Origin: Eurosta solidaginis
Taxonomy: Eukaryota > Arthropoda > Insecta > Diptera > Tephritidae
Reading direction: 5' to 3'
Length of the DNA: 64,000 nucleotides
NCBI RefSeq assembly: GCF_040869045.1
Contig: NC_090321.1
Coordinates: forward strand, 179,957,596 to 180,021,595
In this document: piece after piece, positions 1 to 11,554 of the stretch
Position numbering within the stretch: the first letter of the stretch is position 1
Layout: the number at the start of each line of letters is the position of its first letter
Notes under the pieces: model-generated
The model's database searches: none
What the model was told of the DNA's origin: nothing
The model's input: only the letters and a program-made list of their open reading frames with translations
Position numbers and translations under genes: made by a program

Positions 1-802
1 ATTTATAACAAAAAATAGGAAAAACTTCAAAAAATGGCGTGGCACCGCCCCTTTTTTGACTAAGAAATTTTCTTTGTTTCGGGAGCCATAACTCGAAGAA
101 AAATTAACGGATCGTAATACAATTGGGTACACAAATTTTCTCTATAGTAGAAAATATTTTTAGTAAAAATGGACGGAATCGGTTAAAGACCACGGCAACT
201 TAGATATAAAACAAGTTTAAAAGGGTCGTAGACTAGAATAATAAGCTATAACTTAGCAAAAAATAGTTTTGAATCAAGATATTTCACTTATCAAGTTTTA
301 TTGTAAGAGGAAATGGGGAGACATTTTTTTTAAATGGGCGGTGCCACGTGTTATGTAGAAAGTAATTTATCTGAAATGAAATGTACAATTGAAGCTCACG
401 CTGAGTATATAATGTTCGGTTACATCCGAACTCAGACACCTTTACTTGTTTTATATGGAATTATACGTCTTTCAAATATTTCGTGCTCGAAGTGGGAAGA
501 ATCTGCTCCTTTTTTCTGAAATGATATAGCCCCGATATGATCTTTAAAACAACCGCAAAATAGTTAAGAAAAGCATGTTGAAACGGTTCTGAAATAATCC
601 GAAGGTCATAGGAAGTCCAGAAATGATTTCGAAATAGCTACAAAATTATCCCGAAAGCAGTCCCATAACGATCCGGAGACAATTTTGAAACTAACCCACA
701 AATTATCCAAGCTTACTTTGCCACAACTGCGTAGGTCTAGACCTATATGACTCAGATGGAAAAATTGTTGTGTGGGGCAAATATACTTGGAGTTATAGCT
801 AC
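1..802. other. A+T-rich flank, no gene seen
   Basis: No coding region is recognised. Between about 540 and 715 there is a degenerate run built on phrases such as 'ccgaaataatcc' and 'gatccggaga'. A similar run occurs at 38,650-39,150, so this is probably an old interspersed or simple-sequence repeat. Confidence 0.5.
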
Positions 803-3262
803 TTACAGAGTAGAGATATACGCCGCCGATAAACGCCGCCGCCGTCGCCCATTTTAGGCGTTTTTCGCACGCCGCCGCCGAATATCAAAAATTTCAACGC
901 GGCGGCGGCGTCCGGTGCGTTAATATATTTTCTCCTGTACGACTGTTTAGGCCATTTATTTTTCATGTCGAAAATTGGTCGGATATGGTCGAAAATGGTA
1001 TCAACGGATGCGCATCACTGCCAGTTATAAGAAACTAATTGCAAAATTTAACTCTCTAACTGGGCAAAAGCTATTTAAAAAACAGACGATGTCAGCTTAA
1101 CACGGACTTTGCATCGCCCAATTTACCAAGTTATTAAAACAAAACACTAAAAGAAAAGTTATAAAATAAATGTATATGCTCAATTTGCAAATTTTTTTTT
1201 CAAAAAATTAACACATGTTTTCAAATTGTCCTCAAGTTGTTCAATTTATTGCGCAATTTATCATATAATAAATTGTTATAATAAATTGCCAATTTAAAAA
1301 AATTTGCGTAATAATTTGTTTAAAGCTGCAAATGCAGCCTTGTAAGTGTGTTTATTGAGTAGATTTAAACGTCAGTTACGCATGGCTCAACTATATGGTT
1401 GGTTCATCTCATCAGCTGATTTTATTTTGTTCATTTCACTGGAGTAGGGATTGTTATTAGAAGATGGCAAACTCAAAATGAAACCAAAACATTGAATACA
1501 TTTTCTAACAACACACAAAAATTTCAAAAATTTATGTTTCATTCCATTCCATTCGCCTAATACCAACACGCACATTTTGACAGTCTGAACTAAGGTATGT
1601 TGTTGCTGTAGAGATGAGCCAACCAGCTATCAAATTACTATTGTGTAAGCTAAATTGAGCTGTATGAACACCACTCAATTTAAATCGAAATTGCTTCAAT
1701 TTATTTTTCTGTTTGAACATAGTATAAAAAAGCAAAATACCCAAAAAAGGTGCCGATTTATAAAAAAATTTAAATTGCGATTGGCTGAAAGAATAAGCGA
1801 AATCAGTGATGCAAAATCCTTTAGTAGGTTCTAGGGGCATAAACACTCCTTTGAACTGATCCTTACCTCATACTTAAGTTGAGGATACATGTACGTATGA
1901 GAAGAGTTTGCAAAATCACTTGGGCTTACATTCAAACATCTGTTGTTTATTTGCGAAACTATACAATAGCGTCTGAAATGTTAATTTTAATTTTCACACT
2001 TCATCCTTCAACACCCAAGTCTCCCGGTTTGGCATTTCCTAAATTTGGCGGCCCTATCCAAAACTAGTCCCATGGAGTGAATCACATCGATTATAGCCTA
2101 TCAACCAAGTTTAAATATCAGCTACACGTTACGGCTCCTTTTACGAATGTGAATACGTAGGCATATATAATTATCAGGTGAGGCTTTGTCCTTCGCAAGA
2201 ACACTCAAAGTGGTGAAGCAAAAACTTTCCCAAGACAGTCGAACTAATGACCCTGTGTGCTACTACCCTAATGTAATGGACAGCCGAACTAGTATGAAGC
2301 TACGCGGTCATCCATAATGAGCCATTACATCATACGGCCGGAAAACAGCAGTTAACATCTTTCAACTTAAAATCGGTCGACTTTCATTCTAAAATATCGT
2401 TTTGATTTAACGAAGACTATTGAAATCAATGTTGTGAACACAAACATCTGGTCTACATTTTAAAAATGTTATCCAGGGTCCTTGTAAAATTTTAATTATG
2501 TAGATGCGCCGAGGATTATACGATTTTCACCCATGAGTTACCCAATGACATCCATTTAGACTGCTTATGATTTCGAGGGCGGCATCTTTGGCCGAATAGT
2601 CACTCCCTAACGTTTCAAGGTGTTTCTCTGGTGTAGCTCGGTAGCATAGCGCGACAAAAGCATCCGCTAGAAAGTTTTCGGAGCTACACCTAGAGCTTCT
2701 AGGAAAGTGACGTCGACGAAGGTATGAGTTCGAAGTCGCAGTCCTAAAGCTTCTGTGCTGGCATATGGTGTGAGGGTCAGGAGGCGACTGGTGGTCGGGA
2801 TTGATGATGTTCGCACATCGGGAATTGTAGCTACCAGGTGAAACTACGCTTTGCACGAGATATACAAACAAAAGTGTGACCATTTTATGTATCTCTATTT
2901 CTTTTCAGCAGACGCAGCAGTACCAATTCCAAAGACCGGGGTTAAGTTCGAAGCCTCTCTGGAGTAAGCGAACGAGGGACAATCCCTCCGCAAGGAGCTA
3001 CTCCTTAAAATTTTTGAACGATCTGCGAAATTTTGAGTCAAAAACCCCGGATCTTTCCGAAATGGTCAAAACGTAGATTTCCTTAAATACATACAAACAA
3101 AACTTTTCCTAAATATTATTTTTTTAAATAGAAAAATTAAGTTTTTTAACGTAAGAGCACCGGCGTATGCCGGCGCACCGACCAAGCCGCCGCCGCCGGT
3201 ATATAATAGAGCCTACGCCGCCGCCGCCGATAAAGTGATCGGCGTAAACCTCTATTACAGAC
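803..3262. mobile_element. hAT-type DNA transposon, non-autonomous
   Basis: The element body is 811-3254. The left end reads TAGAGATATACGCCG and the right end, read inward, TAGAGGTTTACGCCG. The flanks are TTACAGAG (803-810) and TTACAGAC (3255-3262), a 7/8 match to an 8-bp target duplication, which is the hAT hallmark. About 100 bp inside each end is strikingly GC-rich with repeated CCGCCG, against a very A+T-rich interior. No hAT transposase is visible. A 118-codon minus-strand frame at 2527-2883 has no recognised domain. The element is therefore probably a deletion derivative or carries unrelated filler. The ends are well supported; the family assignment is inferred. Confidence 0.75.
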
Positions 3263-3953
3263 TAAAAATTTTAAAAAGTAACTGTTCCCAGAAACGGTGG
3301 GAATCTCCCCCTTTATATTTTGTCAGTATATCCGTTTTTTTGTGTGCCACATTTCATCTAAATTTGTTCAACCGTTCTAGCGCAGTGAGTCACAGTAAAG
3401 ATTTACAATAGTTAAAAAGTAGCTGATTTCAGGGGGCGTTGAACCTTCTTTTTTTTAATATATAGCCAGAAGATCTTTCCAGACTTCTGGTATTATTGAG
3501 TCACAAAGACAAATATCTCGATCACGTCGTGTTTGACGGCAGTCATACCACCAGTGTCACGGATATGCCGACGCTATGAAATTCAAATATCGATTCTGAA
3601 TACCTTGTGGTAGCCAAGAGACGCATACGATTTTGCGTAACGAAGAAAGTGCACGAGGCGAATCAAGGAGAGATTAGCGTCGAGAAGATGCTCACGAATA
3701 GGGACTGAATCGTAACATACGACCACGGATCGAACACAATACGAAAATAAATTACTTGAAAAGTTCGACGTATAAGTTTATCTGGATTAAAACATACGAT
3801 AGCAAAAAGAAACTCGATTAATTTTGAATAATTTGCTCTTTTTAGGACCAAAAAATTATCAATTCAGCGATTACGTTCAATTGCTCGTTCACGTAGTACG
3901 ATAACGTATGTTATAATCCAAAAACCATGTTTTTACGTAACAAGTCACACGAA
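3263..3953. other. Unassigned sequence
   Basis: No recognisable gene, repeat end or RNA was found. The open frames here are short and show no family motif. Confidence 0.4.
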
Positions 3954-4125
3954 CACGGATGTAACGCTTCCCAAGGCAGCCGGTTCTATTTACCGGAGCG
4001 ACTCTGGATTTTTCGCGACCAGGGGCTGTCATTTCAGTGTAACCCATTTAATTTGTTGCATCCTTGGTCGCACCTATTGGATGGGGCGGAGCACTGCTAC
4101 AACAACAACAACCACGGATGTAACG
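3954..4125 (+). mobile_element. Short SINE-like insertion with CAA tail
   Basis: The 146-bp insert at 3967-4112 ends in a short (CAA)n tail, ACAACAACAACAAC. It is flanked by a perfect 13-bp direct repeat, CACGGATGTAACG, at 3954-3966 and 4113-4125. A long target duplication with a simple-sequence 3' tail is typical of target-primed retroposition. The head is not obviously tRNA-like. A weak open frame of 109 codons runs across it and is probably accidental. Confidence 0.75.
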
Positions 4126-4535
4126 ATATGGCCCCCGATAAGTTCATTCTCTCTGTAAGAAACCGAGCCGTTTCTGGATACTCCTCTCCCATTGCGTACC
4201 GCGCTGCGGAGACCTTCGGTTTCCAACGAGCCCGGAAAACCAGTCCGAAAATGTAATACCTAGCCTTTAGGGTTACGCTGCTCAAGACCGCCGTTATGCT
4301 AACAGGGAAGAGAGATACCTACTTGGAAGAATGCAAATTAAGGCCGAATGGCGTGAGTTTGAGGGGCTTTAAATGCTAGCTGATAGGAATAATTTCCCAA
4401 AATTCTACCAGAAAAGACGAAATTTTTCAAGACCTTGCAGAATTGATAATGGCGCCAGTAACCGACGTTAGTACAAAAAGTGCTTTTGTTATTGATGAAC
4501 ACTTCTCATTTCTAGATGTGGGGAGATGACCAGCC
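4126..4535. other. Unassigned sequence left of the LTR element
   Basis: No gene was recognised. This is the host-side flank of the retrotransposon whose target duplication starts at 4536. Confidence 0.4.
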
Positions 4536-5757
4536 CCATTGTTACGGTCTGCTGCTACGGTCTACGGCTACGATCCACTTGGGAGCGTGTTCACGCGAAC
4601 ACCTAGCGATGTAGCGAAAGTGGCGATAAAAAAATATCGAAAACAAGAAAAAGACAGACCTGCCATCAGTAGGAAGAAAAAGGCAAAAAGTTTTCCGGCT
4701 GCATACACGCGAAGAAAGATAGAACAAATTTTGGTAAGAAATAAAAATCGAGAAAAATCGCCGAGTTTCCGGCCAGATCGACACCAAAAAAGATGATGGT
4801 GGTAAAACGTATTTACCTAGTGTGTTTATAAATGATTATTGGAACTTACAACGTGAACATTTTCCCATCAATGAAACAACGCCAGAATTAGATTTGCATT
4901 TAACCTATCAACCAATAGGCATGTTCAAGTGGCAATTGTATGCAGCGCAGCAAATGTAAAAAATTGGGTAGTAATAAATCTTAACCTAGTGAGGACACTA
5001 CCACCGGCGTAAAGGCCAGCACGAAGCTTTATCGCCACCTGGGTCATTTGGTCACCTCGGACCACAGCGCCAACCGCCACCAACGGTGCCTACTATTACC
5101 ACGGGCATCACCATCGGTAGTACCTCCCCCAACTCCTTCATAAGCGCAACCACGAGCGCAACAACCATCAGACGTACCGCCACACCAGTTGCAACAACGC
5201 ACGTAGCGGGGCCACGTACATCGGCTTGCGGCCACTAATGGTAACACCAACAACAGGCGGTACCACCGACCCAAATACTAGCCGCATCTTTATTAGCTGC
5301 GTTCATACCGGCAATAATACTACTAGCGCATCCTTATTGGCTGCGTCCATCCCGGCTATAACAATACTAGCACAACCCGTATCAGCTACGACCAGACGGG
5401 CTACAATAAACCAGCTACAATGACGATCACAGGGCAGCGAGTATAGGCCTGCGGGCATTCCAATTGCGATAACGAACATCAGCGGTTAAAGCGGTGAGTT
5501 CGTTCCACTACTGAACTAAAGTTATGTATTTGTAGCCTTAACCCTATCTTTTAAAATTATATTTTTGACTCCGCAACATTATGTAATGTTAATGTACCAC
5601 CATACTCAAATTTAGGGCTATCACCCTATTGTAGAATCAAAGCAAATGTGCATGCGAATGCAATATGCACAATGACCGGAGGAAATGAAAAGTTAAAAAG
5701 AAAAGAAGCAATTCTTATTGTACGTTCAACTTGTTGCATACTGGGCCCGAATCGCCA

Positions 5758-5880
5758 CATACGTGATCGTATAACTCGTCACGTAAAAACTTGTTTTTTG
5801 GATTATGACATACGTGATCGTACGATCCGTCACGTAAAATGTCACTTTTTGGGATTACTACATACGTGAACGTACTTTGT
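5758..5880. repeat. Harbinger subterminal repeats
   Basis: Three spaced copies of a motif containing CATACGTGATCGTA lie at about 5758, 5807 and 5858 (the last degenerate, with GAACGTA), about 50 bp apart just inside the left terminus. Related 'catacg' and 'cgtatcacg' words occur inside the right end (8640-8740). These are likely binding sites for the element's own Myb-like or nuclease protein; that role is inferred. Confidence 0.6.
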
Positions 5881-6023
5881 GGATCGTAAATCGGTATCGC
5901 GACAACCGTGAACGAGAGACAATTGCACTCGATCGTTCGTATTGTTATTCGATTACAAACCGGCAACCGAAAGCGAGTACAAATATATAAATATACAAAA
6001 ATTTAATACAAATATAAGAGAAA

Positions 6024-6936
6024 ATGTAAGTTATTTCTCAAAATATGTGTTTATATTTTTGTTGGACTATATTTTATTATTTAAGGACGAATTTTAACAA
6101 GCTAAACCCAAACCAAAAGGAGTGCATGGCGCAATTTATGGCGGAACACCCGAACTTGGCGAAAAACAAATTTCCCAATTCCGCACAAGGTAGAGCAACG
6201 TCCAACAGACTGTGGGAGGAGCTTTCCAAGCGTTTAAATGCTGACGGGCCACCAGTAAAAGACGCCAAAATGTGGAGGAAGGTATATATATATATATATA
6301 TAAAGTGCAACCAAGATACTTACAAATGTTTGCTCGTAGGTTTTCGCAGATCAAAAATATCAGGCGAAGAAGAAGCTTTCCCACAACAAATTGTCCAAAA
6401 GACAAACTGGAGGAGGTCCTTATAATGAAATTCCCATCAGTGCAACTGAGGAATTGATTATAAAGGCAGCCGGACTTGAGGTCGCAGTGGACGGGAATAG
6501 TACCGTTCGCACTTTTGGCAATTCACCCGCTCATAGAAGCAGCACCGAAAATAGTGATAGTGAGAGCAACAGTGATAGTGGAACAAGCAGCGCATCAGCC
6601 AGCGCTTTACCTGGTCCATCTAGGTCGGTTACTACCCTTACACCGCGTGTAACCTCTCGGTGCAATACTCCACGGCGAGTAAGTAAGAGTGCCGAAAAAT
6701 TGTCCCTGCTCCAACAAAATTTGAGTAGAGTGTCTGATTTTCAGCGCGATTTGGGGGAGAAGATTGACCGATTGGTGCAGGTGCAGGAGAGGTTGTTGCA
6801 AGTGCATGAAAGGATGCTGACCATTAAGGAGGAGAAGCATAAACTGCATCAAGAATCACATGCACTTGATTTACAAATCAAAAATTTAGAATTAGAGTCT
6901 CTAGCAATAAGTGTAAATAGAAAAAGAAGAAATTAA
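6024..6936 (+). CDS. Harbinger Myb/SANT-like accessory protein
   Basis: Spliced model: 6024-6025, 6086-6281, 6340-6936 (264 aa). The start codon is split by the first intron: AT at 6024-6025, GT donor at 6026, AG acceptor at 6084-6085, then G. The second intron (6282-6339) joins ...WRK to VFADQKYQAKKK in phase 0. Residues about 5-85 form a trihelix/Myb-SANT-like domain, with RLWEEL, the KMWRK tryptophan and a basic stretch followed by TGGGP. A Ser-rich linker follows, then a C-terminal coiled coil (about 180-258) with heptad Leu/Ile. In this superfamily such a protein binds the transposon ends and carries the nuclease into the nucleus. It lies tail to tail with the nuclease gene. No break is seen, so it is probably functional. 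Confidence 0.85.
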
Positions 6937-7220
6937 AATTTTATGTTAGCTTTAACAAGTTTGTATCTGAATTTTTTTAATTTTTTGATTTTAAGCAATT
7001 AAACGAATAGTCATTTCATTTATTTTATTTCTAATTTTAACATACATACTTAGCACTTAGTAAAAACAAAGTTTGTACCTGAATTTTTTTAATTTTTGTG
7101 ATTTTAGCAATTAAGCGAATAGTGATTTCATTTATCTCTAATTTTAACATACATACTTAGCACTTAGTAGAAACAATTAAATGAATTCATTTGCTTTTAC
7201 AAATCGTTTTTTCTTAATTT

Positions 7221-8520
7221 TTACGTGGAATTAATTAGAGAGTGTTTTATTTGGTCTCTTATTGTTTGACCAATTGTGGTAAGATGGTTGGCTTCGCCTG
7301 GGTCAACATCGCTGATTTGGTCTGATTCATATCTTCGTACGTTGTAATCAATTTTGAACTGTATGCAGATATTATGTAAAGCTGCACACACATTGGCAAA
7401 TCGTGCCACTTTTGTAGGATGGTATCTACCCCTATTGCCATACCCTAATATTCTCCAACGTCCTTTAAAAATACCAATGGTACGTTCGATGATACATCTT
7501 GCTTTTGAGTGTACATCATTAAATGCGGATTCACTGGAGCCATCGGCGGGGTTTCGGTAAGGCGTTATGCACCACGGCTCTAGTGGATAGCCAGAATCAC
7601 CTGTTGAAATGAAAATTGTCATTACAATAGTAATATTAACCAAAAAGCAAACACTGTCGTACCTAAAAGCCACGCATTGCTCCGCCTATTAATTTCAAAC
7701 CTCTCTTGCAATACTCGTCGTTGATCTGAATGCCTCCAAACGAAGGAATCATGAGCCGCACCACCGTAGTGACAGTTGATTGCCAAAATTTTATAGGTGT
7801 GATCGCACATCTGCCAAAATATTTATATAGTTAGTACAAAGAATAAAGAAAATGAGCAACAACTCACTATCATTGCGTTGATACTATGGTATCCTTTCCT
7901 ATTAAAGTACATATGCTCATCCACAGATGGTCTTTGCAAGCCGATGTGTGTGCCATCAATGCAACCGATGACTGTAAAAGTAGATATTCAATTAAAAAAC
8001 TTATTTAATAAATGTAATTGAACGTTTGCCTACCTGCAGGTATTTTGTATTTATCCATAAACCATTGCTTGCATTCCGAAGTTTCGTTTAAATGAAATTG
8101 TATATTTTGTGGACACAACTTGTTCTCCATTTCGAGAATAACGTGGGATGTTATCTTTGACACAGTGCTCTGGCACATTCCAACCAAATAATCACTGTCG
8201 ACACAATGCTGATACCCGCCACTTCCTAGAAGAGAAAGTGTGGCAGCTAGTTGTAGAACTGGAGGCACCGCTTTTGCATCCGACTGCTTCAAATTTAAGG
8301 CATGAAGTACAAACTGGAAAGCCTCTTTAGATAATCTAAATCGTTTCAAGAATCTGCAGAACACACATTTTTGTATACTTGTAAAACTTTATTTGCCACA
8401 TACTTACGCAGTTTGTGGTAAAGCTAAAGGATCACTTTTATCTCTAAGTAGCCTCCGTGCTACTGTTTCATCTTCCTCACTATCGCTTGAACTTATATAG
8501 AAAAGTAAGTGCACATCCAT
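7221..8520 (-). CDS. HARBI1-type DDE transposase (PIF/Harbinger)
   Basis: Five exons read on the minus strand: 8520-8408, 8353-8034, 7971-7868, 7810-7663 and 7600-7221, giving 1,065 nt and 354 aa, close to the usual family length of about 350. All introns are 54-62 bp with GT-AG ends and consistent phases. The catalytic triad is complete: Asp about 150 in VIGCIDGTH, Asp about 200 in AAHDSFVW, Glu about 267 in IIERTIGIFKGRWRIL. The conserved LLGDSGYPLEPW block lies between the second and third. The N-terminal part (FLKRFRLSKEAFQFVL) is the expected helical DNA-binding region. Start chosen at the ATG giving MDVHLLFY, upstream of an acidic stretch. It cuts and joins transposon ends together with the Myb-like partner. 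No disabling change was seen. Confidence 0.93.
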
Positions 8521-10349
8521 TTTGAAATTTCGTTTGTTTATTAAAATTTTTAAATATTTTGACATTTCCACATCTATTGTGACATAAAAATAAAATCCAC
8601 AGTGATGTGGACCTTAAAATCTATTGTGAACTAAGAATGAATTACGATACGATAGCTTTCGTATGTGGTAATGCCAATCGACCCATACGTCTGACGTATC
8701 ACGTAATTGTCTTTCGTATAGTTTTCGATCCGTGATCGTATGTGGCGATTCGGGCCCTGAAAAGAAATTTTAACCAACACAAACAAAGCATATTTTAATG
8801 GTCATAGGTGTGCAATTTATACTGCCTGTGAAACAAAGAAAAAGGTGTTTCAGGTATTAAAATTTGCTTTGCGTTGTGGTAGAATTTTACTATTACATTT
8901 TTTTTTTAATTGATGCCATCGTGGCGAATATGATTTTGGAGTGAGCAAAAGTGTTGATATTGTTTCGGTAAGGAATAAAGTTTTATTGTTAATTCAAGTT
9001 CAGTTGCATTATCAGTAAAATGCATTAACTCTATATTGAGAAACGCAAATAACAAGTAATGCGGGTTAGCTTGCGTTATCAAAACAAAACTTTTTGTTGT
9101 ATACATTTTTTGGTGACTGAGTCGAACTAAATCCGAAACAATACCAACCCTGACTGTTACATGTAAAATAGTTAACGTTTCAACTGAACAAGTAAAACAA
9201 TTTCATTAATTGTACTATAAGTTTAAAGGGTTCATGTTTTACCTGAACAGGTGAATGACTTCGGTAAATCTTCCATGAATCTAAAAGCTTACGTTTTACT
9301 TGAGCTTGTGAAACAATATTTTTTGAGGGGTAGGATTTACCCCAAGTTTAGTCCTAGTTGCGTTTATAACTAATTTCTTAGTGCATAGTACATATTACTG
9401 TCATTATACTATGTGTAATACCGAAATGATGTTCAGTTAAACTCAAAGTAAGTTTAATACAACAACTATTAATTTTGTAAGGGGGCCCCAATTATCAGAA
9501 GTTGTATCCAAACTGTACAGCCCAAAGATAAATTTGTAAAACAAAAAAAAAAAGAGGAAAGGGCATTTATCCAAATTTCTGAAAAAAAAAGATTTTTTTA
9601 TTACATATATAGTATATTTTTATTTTATTACATATATAGCCTTTGTGATTGCTATAAATTAAAAAAAAAAAAAAAAAATTATTTATAAGCTTAAATATAT
9701 TCAAAACCCTTGTAGTAAGAAGTAAGAGAAAAAAAAAGAGAAAGCTATGTTAGTAGTAATAATGAATTTTGAATAAAAGTTGTTAATAATATGGGAATGC
9801 TGGCGTCGCCAATGATTTAGAAGGCATAGGGTAAACCAGGTAAGGGGCCACCGAAATTTGGGTGCGTCGGTGGCCATGGTTTTTGAGGGTGGGCAAAGCA
9901 CCGGGCGTCGCAACAACACCCGCGGCGCCCCTCTATATATTCGGCCCTTTCCTTTTTCATTTTAATTTTCAACTTTTTTTTGCAATTTTATTTTTCAGCC
10001 GCTTTTTTTCATTTTGATTTTGAACCGGTCATTTCCGGTTCGGTAATTTTTTTTTGCTTCGTTAGATATTTTTTTTTGAATTTAGATTTTGAAGTCAACG
10101 GTCTGTCCGTGACATCCGGTTCGGCCGGATGTTGTTTTATTTTGAATTTCAAGCGTTTTGAGTCGGTCTCTGCGCTTTTTGACAGTTAGTTTTGAATAGG
10201 CATGATATGACCATTTTCTCTGTTTATGGCGCAGGAACAGTAAGGTTGGCAAGGACCCGCCCCAGCCGACAATGACTAGCCACTGTGCACCAACACATCA
10301 TGCCGACCGCCTTCCTTACTGCTTCCACTGAAAATGCGTATCCATAACA

Positions 10350-10720
10350 GATGGCGCCCAACGTGATTTGGTACCCGAGGCGCTGTCGCGCTGGTCGTTT
10401 TGGTCAACTTATGAAGTTGACCATCCCATCAGTCCGAGGTGTGCAGCCGCAGGAGCAGCCACCTGCGTTGCGGTGGGATGGTTGGACGGATCAAGTTGTC
10501 CAGAATGATCATCGATGACAGTTGCTGAGGGCGCCATAACAGATGGCGCCCAACGTGGCGCTGGCCGCGAGGGTCAGTCGGGTCAACCTGTGAAGTTGAC
10601 CATCCCACCAGTCCGAGTGAGCAGCCCCAGGAGCTGCCACCTACGTTGCGGTGGGATGGTTGGACGGATCAGGTTGTCCGGGCTGGTCATCGGGGGCAGT
10701 GGCCGAAGGGGTCACGGGAC
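10350..10720 (+). repeat. Tandemly duplicated leader with two primer-binding sites
   Basis: About 190 bp starting at the LTR/leader junction is present twice in tandem (from about 10,343 and about 10,529). Each unit starts with CATAACAGA followed by TGGCGCCCAACGTG, so the primer-binding site and a copy of the last LTR bases are duplicated. Each unit also contains a GGTCAAC...GTTGACC hairpin and one of the leader hairpins described separately. The first copy directly abuts the LTR and is the natural primer site. Confidence 0.85.
10352..10365 (+). promoter_or_regulatory. tRNA-Lys-type primer-binding site
   Basis: TGGCGCCCAACGTG begins two bases after the 5' LTR end. This is the well-known primer sequence complementary to the 3' end of a tRNA-Lys, and it would start minus-strand DNA synthesis. 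A second copy lies at 10,543-10,556. Confidence 0.85.
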
Positions 10721-11304
10721 TTCACGTCAGTCCTCCGGATTTTTGCATTCACCCGATGAGGCAGTGCTGCACGCACTTTATTTTTTTTGTAGTTGGGGTT
10801 TTTATTTTCCCGGAATGTTGTCCGTTAGTCGGCATTGGAAAAATATTTGTCCGCTAACGGGGTTTTAAATTTTTTTTTAAAGTTAATAGTTTTTTTAATT
10901 TTTTTTTCCTATGCCGAATTTGTGTTGTTAGAGTGAGTGTGTGTGTGAATTGCAAGGACCCCAGCTCATCCCACGTCTCAGGTGGCAACCCATAGTGCCA
11001 CCTGGATTGTGACGGGGTGAGCTGGGATTCAGAGTGACACCCCTTCCTGTCCCACCAGACTGGGGAGCGGTTCCGAAACCGCTCCACCCATTGCGGCGGA
11101 GGCAGGAGGGGTGTCCAGCGAGAATGGACGGGAGGCCTCAACACCCCCAACCAGTCCCAGGGGCAAGCCCCTGGAGACTGCCCCTGCGTTGCGGCTGGGC
11201 GTGTTGAGACCAACCCGTGTGTGCCTGGAGTGACCCTAGTGGCCCCAACCAGTCTCGGAGGGGGGCCTTAAGACCCCCTTGCACTGCGGTTGGGAGCACT
11301 AGGG
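10421..11304 (+). promoter_or_regulatory. Array of six related RNA hairpins in the retroelement leader
   Basis: Six modules share an internal loop (5' side CCAGTC-like, 3' side GTTGCGG-like), while their stems differ in sequence but remain complementary. Outer stems: 10421-10428/10474-10481; 10600-10607/10652-10659; 10960-10968/11018-11026; 11036-11049/11103-11115 (one bulge); 11137-11144/11201-11208; 11234-11241 plus 11244-11250 with 11288-11294 plus 11297-11304. Inner stems include 10979-10987/10996-11004, 11064-11072/11077-11085 (loop CCGA) and 11157-11163/11168-11174. Stem variation with pairing kept implies selection on RNA structure. The function is unknown; packaging, dimerisation or internal translation initiation are possibilities. 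Confidence 0.7.
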
Positions 11305-11554
11305 ACAAGTATGAATGAGTTTATGTAATCTTTTTTTTTCGCCGGTAGCCGAGTGCCTTCGGGAAGGGGATGTCAGCATTCCCATTGATTTCACGATATA
11401 TTTAAATTGCTTAATCGCTTTTCTTTTTCCAGCTTTTGGAAGTTCTTTTTTTGCATATAAATTTATATACATAAACCTTTTTTTTGAATCCTTAACTGCC
11501 TTACGTGGCAAAAGTTTTTTCTTTGACCTACGACTTGACCATTTTTTTTTAATT

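Larger units (their letters stand above)
5741..8759. mobile_element. Complete PIF/Harbinger transposon
   Basis: The element body is 5744-8756 (3,013 bp), with perfect terminal inverted repeats beginning GGCCCGAATCGCC (about 20 bp). It is flanked by the 3-bp duplication CTG (5741-5743, 8757-8759). The unoccupied site is present in the other LTR near 17,920-17,930, where the sequence reads 'gcatactgaaaag'. The element carries the two genes expected of this superfamily, a plus-strand Myb/SANT-like gene and a minus-strand HARBI1-type nuclease gene, arranged tail to tail. Both spliced frames are intact. Insertion postdates the LTR retrotransposon. Confidence 0.95.
4540..10349 (+). repeat. 5' LTR (interrupted by Harbinger element)
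   Basis: LTR sequence occupies 4540-5743 and 8757-10349, about 2.8 kb in total; the 5744-8756 block is an inserted DNA transposon. A GC-richer part (about 4980-5480) holds two imperfect units of about 54 bp built around 'tactagc', 'gctgcgt' and 'ccggc'. The distal part carries A- and T-homopolymer runs near 9.55-9.7 kb and a pyrimidine-rich stretch at 9.95-10.1 kb. The short open frames inside occur identically in both LTRs, have no domain and are not annotated. Confidence 0.9.

Noticed and set aside
2527..2883. 118-codon minus-strand frame within the 0.8-3.3 kb hAT element
   Set aside because: No hAT zinc finger, DDE or dimerisation motif could be seen, and no splice partner was found.
5224..5423. 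65-codon frame present in both LTRs (also 17,406-17,605)
   Set aside because: Low-complexity sequence without a domain, conserved only because both LTRs are copies of each other.
6077..6405. Overlapping minus-strand frames across the Myb-like gene
   Set aside because: They are antisense shadows of the plus-strand coding exons and the TA-repeat intron.
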